This document shows positions 43,701-52,269 of a stretch of 64,000 nucleotides of DNA, one piece after another. Each line of letters opens with the position of its first letter. Within the stretch, counting starts at the first letter, position 1. Both the position numbers and the translations under genes were made by a program. Source of the DNA: Streptosporangium lutulentum (lineage in GTDB: Bacteria; Actinomycetota; Actinomycetes; Streptosporangiales; Streptosporangiaceae); NCBI RefSeq assembly GCF_030811455.1, contig NZ_JAUSQU010000001.1:3596001-3660000 (forward strand), written 5' to 3'. The notes under the pieces are model-generated. The model had not been told where the DNA came from and did no database searches. It was given only the letters and a program-made list of their open reading frames with translations.

Positions 43701-43885
43701 TCGCCTGCCGGTGGACGCCCGACGTTTCGGACCCCGACCGGCTAGCGATCGGCGTCTTCGAGACCTCGGCCGTCGCCCACCTGCTGCATCCCGAGCACGG
43801 GGCCACGGGTTGCCCGCCGGGCACCTACGTCGTCCGGCGGCAGCGCGAGCACGAAGGGCACAGGGCGCGACTCGTCGCCGACTGA
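43697..43885 (+). pseudogene. Remnant of a small actinomycete protein
   Basis: The frame ends IGVFETSAVAHLLHPEHG, CPPGTYVVRRQREHEGHR, ARLVAD and stop. I recall this HPEHG...PPGTYVVRRQREYE pattern as the end of a small actinomycete protein of about 60 residues. It overlaps the thioesterase end in another frame and has no start codon or ribosome site, so it appears truncated. Nothing else is seen up to the kinase start at 44106. Confidence 0.4.
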
Positions 43886-44105
43886 CCGCCGGCGCGGGCC
43901 TCTCCGTGCACGGGTGGCCGGCCTCGCCCGAGGGCCGCGACCCGGCTTCCGGAGGGTCTTCCGGCTCTTCGACCGGACGTCGGCGCGGTCGCCGGGTCCG
44001 CGGCGTGGGTGCCCGCCCCCCAAAGCTTTACCTTACTTCGGGACGTTACTGCTGGATATCGCGGTTCTTTGACTTATCGGAGGTGAGCGATGTACGGGGG
44101 GTCGG

Positions 44106-45584
44106 ATGACGAACTGGTACCCGTCGTCGTTCCGTGCCCGTAGAACATTGGCGACCGCCGTCGTCGCGACGCTGGTGTGCGTCGGAGTCAGTTTGCTCTT
44201 CCTCCTGTTCGCGGGCGGCAAGGAGGCCGCCAGCGCCCAGATGCTGGCCACCGGGGCCTGGAACCGTGTGGTGCCCCTCATCAGGCAGGGGCCCCTCCCG
44301 CCCGTGCTGCCGGACGTCAAGGGCGCGGCGATTCAGGTCGTGGACGCCCATGGCCGGGCGGTCGCGGCGACAAGTCAGCTCGCCGGCAAGCCGCCGATCG
44401 CCACCTTCCACTCGACCAGCAAGGACGTGCGCGCCGCACGGGTGCTGTGCCCTCCTGCCGGGCTGAAGGGCTGCATGACCGTCGTCTCCTACAAGGTCTA
44501 TCAACCGGAGGGGGTCTGGCTGCTCTACGTGGCGGTTCCGGTGGTCCCCTGGTACGGGGACTCCACGGCGCTGCTCCTGGCGGTCGGCGTGTCCCTGCTG
44601 GTGATCACGATGATGACCGCCTGGACGTTCCGTGATCTCAGCAAGGCCCTGGCCCCGGTGAACGCCATCCGGACGGAACTGGCGGAGATCACCGCCACCG
44701 GCCTCGACCGCCGGGTCCCGGTGCCCAGGAAGTATGACGAGATCAAGTCCCTGGCCGAAACGGTGAACGACACCCTGGACCGCCTTGAGGGCGCCTACCA
44801 GCGGCTACGGCGCTTCACCTCGGACGCCTCGCACGACCTGCGCAGCCCGATCACCGCCATGCGGACCCAGCTGGAGGAGGCGCTCATGTATCCGCAGGAC
44901 ACCGACTGGCCGAAGATGACCGTGGCGGCGCTCTCCGGCCTGGACCGGCTGCAGGCGATCGTGACCGACCTGCTGACCCTCGCCCGGCTGGACGCACGCG
45001 CCCCCCTCAGCCGCGAGCCGACCGAGCTGGACCGACTGGTCGGCGCCGAGCTGGACCGCAGGACCTACCGGGTGGAGATCGTCAAGGATCTGCGGCCGGA
45101 CGTCCTCATCGACTGTGACCGGCTGCGGATCACCCGGGTGCTGGTCAACCTGCTCGACAACGCCGAACGTCACGCCACCTCTCAGATCACCGTCAGCGTG
45201 CGGGCCGACGGGCCGACGGCGATCCTGGAGGTCGTCGACGACGGCACCGGAATCGCCGTCGAACACCGGGAGATGGTCTTCGACCGGTTCACCCGGCTGG
45301 ACGCCTCACGCGACCGGGACGCGGGAGGGACCGGGCTGGGACTGGCGATCGCACGGGAGATCGCCGAAGCGCACCAGGGCACCCTGACCATCGAGGACAG
45401 CGAACGAGGAGCACGCTTCGTCCTGCGCCTCCCCGCACGCGCCCCCTCCCCGGCCGCCGGCCCCGGCGGCTCTTCCGAGACACGGGTCCCGAGCGCGGAC
45501 GCCGAGGACGAGGGCATGCGCCCGAGACCACCCGCACGTGGAAGCCTGATGATTCCGAACCTGCGCGAGGGCGAGGCCTCATAG
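44106..45584 (+). CDS. Orphan sensor histidine kinase (HAMP, HisKA, HATPase)
   Basis: 492 residues. Helices at about 16-37 and 155-177 flank an extracellular domain. A HAMP domain follows (about 178-232), then HisKA with FTSDASHDLRSPITAMRTQL (His near 245) and HATPase (LLDNAERH, VDDGTGI, GGTGLGLAIAREI). It is of the EnvZ/PhoR class, unlike the HisKA_3 kinases elsewhere in the window. No response regulator is adjacent on either side, so the partner is unlinked or lost. A serine- and proline-rich tail of about 45 residues ends the protein. Confidence 0.87.
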   Translation: MTNWYPSSFRARRTLATAVVATLVCVGVSLLFLLFAGGKEAASAQMLATGAWNRVVPLIRQGPLPPVLPDVKGAAIQVVDAHGRAVAATSQLAGKPPIATFHSTSKDVRAARVLCPPAGLKGCMTVVSYKVYQPEGVWLLYVAVPVVPWYGDSTALLLAVGVSLLVITMMTAWTFRDLSKALAPVNAIRTELAEITATGLDRRVPVPRKYDEIKSLAETVNDTLDRLEGAYQRLRRFTSDASHDLRSPITAMRTQLEEALMYPQDTDWPKMTVAALSGLDRLQAIVTDLLTLARLDARAPLSREPTELDRLVGAELDRRTYRVEIVKDLRPDVLIDCDRLRITRVLVNLLDNAERHATSQITVSVRADGPTAILEVVDDGTGIAVEHREMVFDRFTRLDASRDRDAGGTGLGLAIAREIAEAHQGTLTIEDSERGARFVLRLPARAPSPAAGPGGSSETRVPSADAEDEGMRPRPPARGSLMIPNLREGEAS

Positions 45585-45599
45585 CCACCCGCGCCGGGG

Positions 45600-45670
45600 C
45601 GAAATTTTCGGAGTTCCGGAGCGAACACGAGAGAACGCCTCTCGTTTTCAGCTAGTTTCCAAAAGTTTCG
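45600..45670 (+). promoter_or_regulatory. XlnR/BxlR-like operator sites before the CE15 esterase
   Basis: CGAAATTTTCG at 45600-45610 is a perfect palindrome around one base and matches the CGAAA-N-TTTCG element described upstream of Streptomyces xylanase genes. A second copy, CAAAAGTTTCG (45660-45670), has one change. The region to 45807 is AT-rich (for example AGAAACATTTCGG at 45723-45735), consistent with the promoter of a secreted enzyme. Confidence 0.5.
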
Positions 45671-45807
45671 GAATTCTCACAGAGATATTTCCAGCTCAGC
45701 AATGTGAAGGAAAATTGATCTTAGAAACATTTCGGCATCAACATTGACGTGTTTCGAGCGGGCTCTCAGACTGATCGCCAACATCCCACCCGGAAGGGAG
45801 AGCCCTA

Positions 45808-47988
45808 GTGATCATCAGCTTGACCCGCTCTCAGATCCGCTCGAGGGTCGTCGCTCTGGCGGTAGCGGTGATGCTCTCGGTCGCTGGAACGGTGACGGTC
45901 GCATCCACCGAGGCCGCCGCGGCCGTCGGAGTCGAGAACGAGGGCGCCGACTGCGCGGTGACCGGCCTGCCCGACGCAGGATCCTTGCCCACCAACTCCA
46001 GGCTCCCCGACCCCTTCAGAAAACTGGACGGTACGCGCATCTCCACCACGTCCGAGTGGCGGTGCCGGCGGGAGGAGACCAAGAGGCTGTCGGAGAGGTT
46101 CGTCTACGGCGAGAAGCCCGGAAAGCCGGCAAGTGTCACGGGGACGGTCTCGAGAACCGGCATCACCGTGAACGTGAACCACAACGGCAGGAGCTCCAGC
46201 TTCTCGGCGAGCGTCTCATTGCCGAGTGGTTCCGGACCTTTCCCGGCCGTCGTCGTCCTGGGAGGATTCGGAGCGGACACGGCCGCCATCAGAGCGGCCG
46301 GTGCCGCCGTCATCAGTTACGACCCCTACGCGGTCGGGCGCGAGGGCACGCCGCGAAACAACAAACAAGGCGCGTTCTACAGCATCTACGGCTCCTCCAG
46401 CAGCACGGGGCTGCTCCTCGCCTGGGGCTGGGGGGTGAGCCGGATCATCGACGTCATCGAGCAGTCGGACGGCAGCATTCTCAAAGCGGACGCGACCGGC
46501 GTCACCGGATGCTCGCGGTTCGGAAAGGGCGCCTTCGTGGCCGGTGCGTTCGATCAGCGCATCGCGTTGACCATGCCGATCGAATCCGGTAGCGCCGGTG
46601 TTCCCATCTTCCGCGGGATCCCCGGGGAAGGCGCCCAGAGTCTGAGCAGCGCCTACGGAGAGCAGCCGTGGCTGGGCGACGCGTTCGGCTCCTTCACGAG
46701 CAGCCCGACCAGGCTGCCGGTGGACACGCACCAGATGGTGGCCATGGTCGCCCCCCGCGGCCTGTTCATCATGGACAACCCCCACATCGCCAACCTCGGC
46801 CCCCGATCCGCGAGCGTCGCGGCCCTGGGCGGAGCCGAGGTCTACAAAGCCCTCGGCGCGGGAGAGAACATCACCTACTGGTCCGACGTCCAGGACGGCA
46901 GCCACTGCGCCAACAGGTCTGAGTGGAGGACCCCGCTGCAGCAGAACATCCAGAAATTCCTGCTGAAGACCGGCAACGCCCCAGGCGCGATCAGGATCTC
47001 GTCCAGGGCTCTCGGCAACCTGGCCGAGTGGAGAGACTGGCAGACCCCGACCCTCGGCAGCGCCGGCGACACCACCCCGCCGAGCGCGCCGGGCACCCCG
47101 GCCGCGTCCAACGTGACCGCAACCGGCGCCACGCTGACCTGGGCCGCCTCCACCGACCAGGGCGGCTCCGGCCTGGCCGGCTACAACGTCCACCGCGAGC
47201 AGGGAGCCACCGACCCGCAGATCGGCCAGTCCACCACCGCCTCGATCACCCTCACCGGACTGACCGCGAACACCCAGTACCAGGTGTACGTGCGGGCACG
47301 GGACGGCGCGGGCAACCTGTCCGCCACCTCACAACCGGTCACCTTCACCACGACCACCGGCGGCGGCGGTGGCGACACCTCACCGCCGACGGCCCCGGGC
47401 GGCCTGGCCGCCTCGGCCACCACGTCCACGGGCACCACCCTGAACTGGACCGCCTCGACCGACGACACCGGCGTCACCGGCTACGACATCCTGCGCGCGC
47501 CCGGCGCGAGCGGCGGCACCTTCACCCAGGCCGGCACCTCGACCACGACCACGTTCGGCGACACGGGCCTGACCCCGAGCACCACCTATCGCTATCAGGT
47601 CAGGGCACGGGACGCCGCGGGCAACACCTCCCCGGTCTCCAACACCACGGAGGTCACCACCCAGCCCGGCGCGTCCACCGGAACCTGCACGGCCGTTCCG
47701 TCCGTGCAGACCCAGTGGAGCACCGGATACGTCATCCAGCCGCTGACCATCACCAACACCGGCACCTCGGCGATCACCGGATGGACGGTCACCTTCACCC
47801 TGCCGGCCGGGCACACGCTGACCGGCTCGTGGAACGGCGCCGTCACCGCCGGCGGGCAGACCGTGGCCATCAGGAACGCCGGCCACAACGGCACCCTCGC
47901 CCCCGGAGCCGCCACCGCCAGCGTCGGCTTCCAGGTGAGCCGCCCGAACGGCAGCACCGCGCTTCCGTCCGGATACACCTGCGCCTGA
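45808..47988 (+). CDS. Secreted CE15 glucuronoyl esterase with FN3 and CBM2
   Basis: 726 residues. A signal peptide (about 1-38) leads to a CE15 catalytic domain (about 45-400) with the serine nucleophile in TGCSRFGKGA (S236), the acid in PIESGSAG (E259) and His in DGSHC (H366). Two fibronectin III modules (about 428-512 and 525-615) and a C-terminal CBM2-type cellulose-binding module (about 620-726) follow. CE15 enzymes cut the ester between glucuronoxylan and lignin. The GTG at 45808 follows GGAAGGGAGA. Xylan-type operator sites upstream support hemicellulose control. It is a single-gene unit followed by a hairpin terminator. Confidence 0.9.
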   Translation: MIISLTRSQIRSRVVALAVAVMLSVAGTVTVASTEAAAAVGVENEGADCAVTGLPDAGSLPTNSRLPDPFRKLDGTRISTTSEWRCRREETKRLSERFVYGEKPGKPASVTGTVSRTGITVNVNHNGRSSSFSASVSLPSGSGPFPAVVVLGGFGADTAAIRAAGAAVISYDPYAVGREGTPRNNKQGAFYSIYGSSSSTGLLLAWGWGVSRIIDVIEQSDGSILKADATGVTGCSRFGKGAFVAGAFDQRIALTMPIESGSAGVPIFRGIPGEGAQSLSSAYGEQPWLGDAFGSFTSSPTRLPVDTHQMVAMVAPRGLFIMDNPHIANLGPRSASVAALGGAEVYKALGAGENITYWSDVQDGSHCANRSEWRTPLQQNIQKFLLKTGNAPGAIRISSRALGNLAEWRDWQTPTLGSAGDTTPPSAPGTPAASNVTATGATLTWAASTDQGGSGLAGYNVHREQGATDPQIGQSTTASITLTGLTANTQYQVYVRARDGAGNLSATSQPVTFTTTTGGGGGDTSPPTAPGGLAASATTSTGTTLNWTASTDDTGVTGYDILRAPGASGGTFTQAGTSTTTTFGDTGLTPSTTYRYQVRARDAAGNTSPVSNTTEVTTQPGASTGTCTAVPSVQTQWSTGYVIQPLTITNTGTSAITGWTVTFTLPAGHTLTGSWNGAVTAGGQTVAIRNAGHNGTLAPGAATASVGFQVSRPNGSTALPSGYTCA

Positions 47989-48002
47989 CAGCCGACGCTC
48001 CC

Positions 48003-48040
48003 CGGCCCGCCCGCCCCTCACCGGTGTGGGCGGGCCGTTT
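48003..48040 (+). terminator. Hairpin terminator after the CE15 gene
   Basis: CGGCCCGCCC (48003-48012) and GGGCGGGCCG (48028-48037) pair perfectly, followed by TTT. It follows the stop by 14 bases. Confidence 0.75.
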
Positions 48041-48090
48041 CCGCGGTTCCGTCACCTGCCGTCCCGGGTGCCGCCGGCCAGGATCGGGCT

Positions 48091-48130
48091 CCGGCCCACG
48101 GAGGCCCACGGAGGCCCACGGAGGCCCACG
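48091..48130. repeat. 10-bp tandem repeat GAGGCCCACG
   Basis: Three perfect copies after one variant (CCGGCCCACG), in the gap between two convergent genes. The phase is 10 bp, one helical turn. Confidence 0.8.
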
Positions 48131-48154
48131 GGCGCCGCCGGGGTGACGCGGAGA

Positions 48155-49723
48155 TCAGCGGGTGTGAAGGGGGCGGTCGGTCCGGGTGAGCGGCTGCTTC
48201 CTCGCCGAGTCCGTCGCGGTAGGCGGTTGCGTCAGGTATTCGGGGGCGCAGCGGGTGCCGCGTGGCGGCAGCCTGAGCTCGATCAGGTACTTCACGATCT
48301 TGTCGTGAACGCAGGCGCTGTTGCGGAACTGGCCGTGCCCGGCGCCCTCGTACTCCAGCAGAACCGATCGCGGGATCTGCCGCGCGGCCGTACGGTTCCA
48401 CGCGGCCGGAGTGGCGACGTCGTAGCGGGCCATGGCCATCAGGATGGGTGGGGTTCCGCTGATCTTGAGCCTGCGCTGCGGGTTGGACACGGGGCCCTGC
48501 CAGTTGAGACAGCCCACCACGTCGGACCAGAACGGTGAGATCTTCGTGTGCGGGGCGATCGTCTCAAGCCGCCGCCGGTACTGGTCGAGCTGGGAGAAGC
48601 TCGTGACGTCCCACGTCCAGTCGGAACACCAGATGGCGGGGTAGGGATTGTTGATCATCTCCGCCCTGGTGATGCCCGCGGGCATCAGGGACGCCCCCCT
48701 GGCGTCGAGGGCGTTCAGCAGGCCGGCGGTATCGAACCACTCCCTGGGGTCGTACATGGTGATGAACAGCATCCGCCTCAGGTCCTCGGCGGAGATCGGG
48801 GAACCGTCGGAGGGAAATATCAGGTCGCCGGCCGTCGCCTTGGCGTGCAATCCGTCCCACACGTCGACGACGTTCCGGCCGTGCAGCGCGCAGGCCGCGG
48901 TCTCGCCGCACCACTTGGCGAATTCGAGGAAGCTGCCCTCGAAGTCCTCCGTCGTGGTCTTCAGGTACTGCCACGCGGAGGTGATGCTGTGGTCGATGTT
49001 GGAGTCGATCGCCATCGCGCGGATGTTCCCGGGGAACAGCTCGGCGTACTGCTGGAGGACCTGCGTACCGTAGGAGATCGCGAAGAGGCTGATCCTGCGC
49101 TCGCCGAGCGCCACCCGGATCGCGTCGACGTCGCGAGCCGCGCTGGCGGTGTCCACGTGGTCGAACAGCGGGCCGGTCCGCTCGCGGCAGTCCCTCGACA
49201 GCTCCGCGTTGAATCGCAGGAACGCCCGGTACTCGGCCTCATCGGCCGGATAGGTGTACGGCGTGCGGTTGACCAGATCCTCGCTGCACACCACCTGGGT
49301 GCTGTGACCGACGCCGCGGGGGTCGAGGCTGACGAGGTCGAAGTACTGCCGGATCGGGTCACTGTCCGGGATGACCCGCTCAAGGATGAACGGGTCGATC
49401 CCCGAGCTTCCGGGGCCGCCCGGGTGGGCGATCAGCACGCCGATCCGCTTGGCCGGGTTCAGTGCCTTGAGCCGGCCGACCGCCAGGTCGAGGGTCGGCC
49501 CGCTCGGCTTCTTCCAGTCGATCGGCACCTTCAGGGTCGCGCACTCGTCCTCGTGGGTGGCGCCGCACTCCGTCCACCGGATCGGCGCGGAGGGGCGCCA
49601 TCCCGAGGTCGCGACCTGCGCGGCGGCCGGCTCAGCGGGGGACGGCTCCGCGAGGACCGGCTGCGTGAGCGAGGTCGTCAGCGCGAGTACCGCGAGCGCG
49701 ACGGTGAACAATCGCCTCTTCAT
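48155..49723 (-). CDS. Secreted alpha/beta hydrolase, tripeptidyl-aminopeptidase type
   Basis: 522 residues. A signal peptide (about 1-25) is followed by a TAP-like fold: oxyanion region VLIAHPGGPGSSG, the nucleophile Ser in ISYGTQVLQQYA (about residue 217), and the C-terminal TAP_C domain with His in EGAGHGQF (about 470). Streptomyces homologues remove tripeptides from secreted proteins. Five or more cysteines fit an extracellular enzyme. The ATG at 49723 is preceded by AGGAA. It has its own 660-base upstream region. Confidence 0.87.
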   Translation of the reverse strand: MKRRLFTVALAVLALTTSLTQPVLAEPSPAEPAAAQVATSGWRPSAPIRWTECGATHEDECATLKVPIDWKKPSGPTLDLAVGRLKALNPAKRIGVLIAHPGGPGSSGIDPFILERVIPDSDPIRQYFDLVSLDPRGVGHSTQVVCSEDLVNRTPYTYPADEAEYRAFLRFNAELSRDCRERTGPLFDHVDTASAARDVDAIRVALGERRISLFAISYGTQVLQQYAELFPGNIRAMAIDSNIDHSITSAWQYLKTTTEDFEGSFLEFAKWCGETAACALHGRNVVDVWDGLHAKATAGDLIFPSDGSPISAEDLRRMLFITMYDPREWFDTAGLLNALDARGASLMPAGITRAEMINNPYPAIWCSDWTWDVTSFSQLDQYRRRLETIAPHTKISPFWSDVVGCLNWQGPVSNPQRRLKISGTPPILMAMARYDVATPAAWNRTAARQIPRSVLLEYEGAGHGQFRNSACVHDKIVKYLIELRLPPRGTRCAPEYLTQPPTATDSARKQPLTRTDRPLHTR

Positions 49724-50385
49724 GTATTCCTTTCACGATCATGTCCCGCACGCGAGGGGCAGCGGTAGATCAGGAACATGCAGAAATGACTCCGATCACT
49801 TCCGGTGACACTCGCCGGTGGGCGAATGCCGCATCGCCGGTCGTGGGGGTCGCCTGAACCCGCCTCACATGCGCTTCCTTCTGGGGGTGTAATTCATTGG
49901 TCACTATCGGTTGATAAGACCAAAAATCGTGATATCAATGATCGAAAACGATCATAATTGATGAAAAACGCCAATGCTTATATTTCATCAAATATCGACT
50001 GAAAACCGTCTTCGGACACCGGTCCGCGGCCCCGATCACCGTCGCCGCGCCGCCTCGTCGATCTCCTCCGGCGCGCCCGCCGCCCTGCCGACGTAGGCGT
50101 TGGCCGCCTCGGCGAACGGACCACCGAGGAGAGGCCGCGCCACACCGACCCGGTCCACCGAAGAGGCCTTCTGCCGTACGGAATGCGCGGCATCACAGAC
50201 CCCGAAAGCACGCAAGATCCATCGCCGCCGGAACGGGGAAATTTTCGTTTACCCTTCCGAAAAACAAATCCTTCACCTGGCGAAAGAGGGGTCTATATAT
50301 TTCCTGTGCTGTCAAGGTCGCGCCGCGGGTGGAAATGCCGTCAGACCTCGCCAGGGCGCGTAATTTTGCATAAGGAGCACGCCGC
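49724..50385. other. Large intergenic region with an AT-rich island
   Basis: About 49890-50000 is unusually AT-rich and full of inverted repeats (see next entry). A minus-strand frame 50036-50195 ends PFAEAANAYVGRAAGAPEE, IDEAARRR and stop; it looks like the C-terminus of a lost gene but has no start. GGAAATTTTCG at 50237-50247 has one change from the CE15 operator. AT-rich sequence at 50240-50310 probably holds the promoter of the secreted protein at 50386. Confidence 0.45.
49934..49989. repeat. Inverted repeats in the AT-rich island
   Basis: ATCAATGATCG (49934-49944) pairs with CGATCATAATTGAT (49949-49962) with a short bulge around AAAA. GATGAAA (49960-49966) pairs with TTTCATC (49983-49989). 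These could be operator sites for the divergent secreted genes. Confidence 0.5.
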
Positions 50386-51039
50386 ATGCCATCGAAGCGA
50401 CAATGTGTCCGAACCGCGATCAGCTGCGCTTTCGCGGCGGCCGCCGTCCTCGGTCTCGGAGCTTTCTCTCCGGCCCCGCCGAACACCCCGGGCGTTTCAC
50501 CCACACCGCGGGCTTCGGTGGCAGAGCCGCCTCCCGAGCGCGAGGTCCGGGCTCTGACGGCTACCGAGATCCGGCGAAAGGGACTGGATCGCTTCATCGA
50601 CATGTCCCACCAGAAGGAGACCCCTCCCACCCTGGTCGACGGCTCTCAGAACAAAGCCGCCGCGAGCACTCCCGCCCCCACCGACGATTTCCCCGTGAAC
50701 AGCGCCGGAGATCTCGTTTCAGGGTGCTGGTCTCTGGAGACGTATGATTCGGTCGCCCGCGCGGGAATCGGTTATCACACGTGGTGCGGCGACGGCACCA
50801 GAATCACACACACCTCGACAAGCTGTACCGGCACGGGCTCGCCCGGCTACATGTATGAGGGTTGTGCGAGCCGCACGAACTACGGGGTGGGCTGGAACGC
50901 CTGGGACGCCGGGGAGCAATGGCATTTCTGCACCTCCTACGATTCCAGCACCGGCATGTGTTCCACCCGGACAGGCCCGTGGCAGAAGAACCGCTATGGG
51001 GCGGACGGGCAGGTCTGGCTCCTTGAGTGGGGCAACTAG
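50386..51039 (+). CDS. Secreted protein with disulfide-rich C-terminal domain
   Basis: 217 residues. A signal peptide (about 1-26, SCAFAAAAVLGLGAF) is followed by a proline-rich, low-complexity stretch to about 100 and a C-terminal domain rich in Cys, Trp, Tyr and Gly (SGCWSLETYDS, YHTWCGDGT, WHFCTSYDS). Six cysteines are in the mature part. The ATG at 50386 follows TAAGGAG. No family is recognised. Confidence 0.6.
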   Translation: MPSKRQCVRTAISCAFAAAAVLGLGAFSPAPPNTPGVSPTPRASVAEPPPEREVRALTATEIRRKGLDRFIDMSHQKETPPTLVDGSQNKAAASTPAPTDDFPVNSAGDLVSGCWSLETYDSVARAGIGYHTWCGDGTRITHTSTSCTGTGSPGYMYEGCASRTNYGVGWNAWDAGEQWHFCTSYDSSTGMCSTRTGPWQKNRYGADGQVWLLEWGN

Positions 51040-51328
51040 GAGTCAGCCGCCCTCGGCGGGCCGTGACTCCGGGAGACGTCACATCCAGGGGCGAACCGAT
51101 ATCTGACGTGCCTGTCCGGGCTGCGCCTCCGTGCCGCGGTACCGGCGGGCACCACGCCCTGCCACGGTGGATACGACGGAGGGGTGCCACGCGTCGTGGC
51201 ACCCCTCCTGGTCTGTGACACCCTCATACGGGGCACCCGGCCCCTTCACGCCCCGCCCTGCCGAGTCACAACACGAGGGTGTTCACATCAGGGCTCTTGC
51301 CCGAAAGGATGGAGCCCGCCTCGCGGTG

Positions 51329-51502
51329 CTAGGACACAATCACGGCGAAGGGCTCGTCGGCGGCGGTACCGTTCGCCCCGGTGCAGACGAGGACGGAATC
51401 GGGCTGGGCAGCACAGAGGCTATGGGTGGGAGCCGTGTAGATCTCCGCCTTCCAGTCGGCGGAGGTACCGGGAGTCGCGATCACGACGGACCGGGAAGCC
51501 AC
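51329..51502 (-). CDS. Small unknown protein in intergenic region
   Basis: 57 residues beginning MASRSVVIATPGTSADWKAE and ending DEPFAVIVS. Third-base GC is high along the whole frame and the sequence looks like real protein. The GTG at 51502 has GAGG about eight bases upstream and an in-frame stop just before it. It may be a small gene or the tail of a lost larger one; two cysteines are present. The rest of 51040-51669 shows nothing I can support. Confidence 0.4.
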   Translation of the reverse strand: MASRSVVIATPGTSADWKAEIYTAPTHSLCAAQPDSVLVCTGANGTAADEPFAVIVS

Positions 51503-51669
51503 CTACGCCTCGTCGGCCGGCCAATTCTCCCCCGGCGGATGATCTTGTACTGCCCCCGCAGACCACGGCTGAGGAACGACCATGAAGGGGCCCGGCACCG
51601 GCGGGAACCGTTTGCGGCCGATTCGGCAACAACGGACGTCCTGATCCAAAGCCCGAGAGGCCCCGCAGA

Positions 51670-52269
51670 ATGAATGAGACCAGCCGAGGAGAGGCCGATG
51701 ATGCCTCTTTCATCGAGCGGTCCCGGCGCGAGCCCGAGGCCTTCGCCGAGGTCTTCCGCCGCTATGCCCCGGATATCACCCGCTACGTCGCCCGCAGGCT
51801 GGGGGAGGATGCCGCCGAAGACGTGGTGGCGGAGACGTTCCTGACGGCGTTCCGGCAGCGGGAAGGCTATGACCTCGCCCGCCCGCACGCACGGCCCTGG
51901 CTGTACGGGATCGCAACCAACCTGATGGGGCGACATCGGCGAACCGAGGTGCGGCAGTTACGCATCCTCGAGCGCACCGGAGTCGACCCGGTGACGGCAC
52001 CGTTCACCGAACGCACCGACGAGCGACTCATCGCCGAAGCCTCCCGCCGCAACCTCGCGAACGCCCTGGCGGCCCTCCCGAAAGGGCATCGCGACGCGTT
52101 GCTCCTGGTGGCATGGGGCGACCTCAGCTATCCAGAGGCCGCTGAGGCGCTGGGCGTACGCCTCGGAACGGTGCGATCACGCATCAACCGGGCTCGAAAC
52201 AAACTCCGCAAAGAACTCGGCGAGATCAACCCCATGGCCACCGTTAGCGAGGAACCCGTCTATGAATGA
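51670..52269 (+). CDS. ECF-type RNA polymerase sigma factor
   Basis: 199 residues: region 2 (about 18-85, FRRYAPDITRYVARRLG, EDVVAETFL and WLYGIATNLMG) and region 4 (about 123-175, LPKGHRDALLLVAWGDLSYP, then EALGVRLGTVRSRINRAR). It directs polymerase to stress or surface-response promoters. It overlaps the next gene by eight bases, the usual layout for an ECF factor and its membrane partner. Confidence 0.87.
   Translation: MNETSRGEADDASFIERSRREPEAFAEVFRRYAPDITRYVARRLGEDAAEDVVAETFLTAFRQREGYDLARPHARPWLYGIATNLMGRHRRTEVRQLRILERTGVDPVTAPFTERTDERLIAEASRRNLANALAALPKGHRDALLLVAWGDLSYPEAAEALGVRLGTVRSRINRARNKLRKELGEINPMATVSEEPVYE

Noticed and set aside
48091..48130. A CRISPR array or part of one
   Set aside because: The units are 10-bp direct tandem copies without spacers. 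The 33-bp and 12-bp repeats elsewhere also lack spacers, and no cas gene is present.
50036..50195. A real small gene on the minus strand
   Set aside because: The C-terminal residues look like protein, but there is no start codon with a ribosome site and the frame has no recognised family; kept only as a remnant note.
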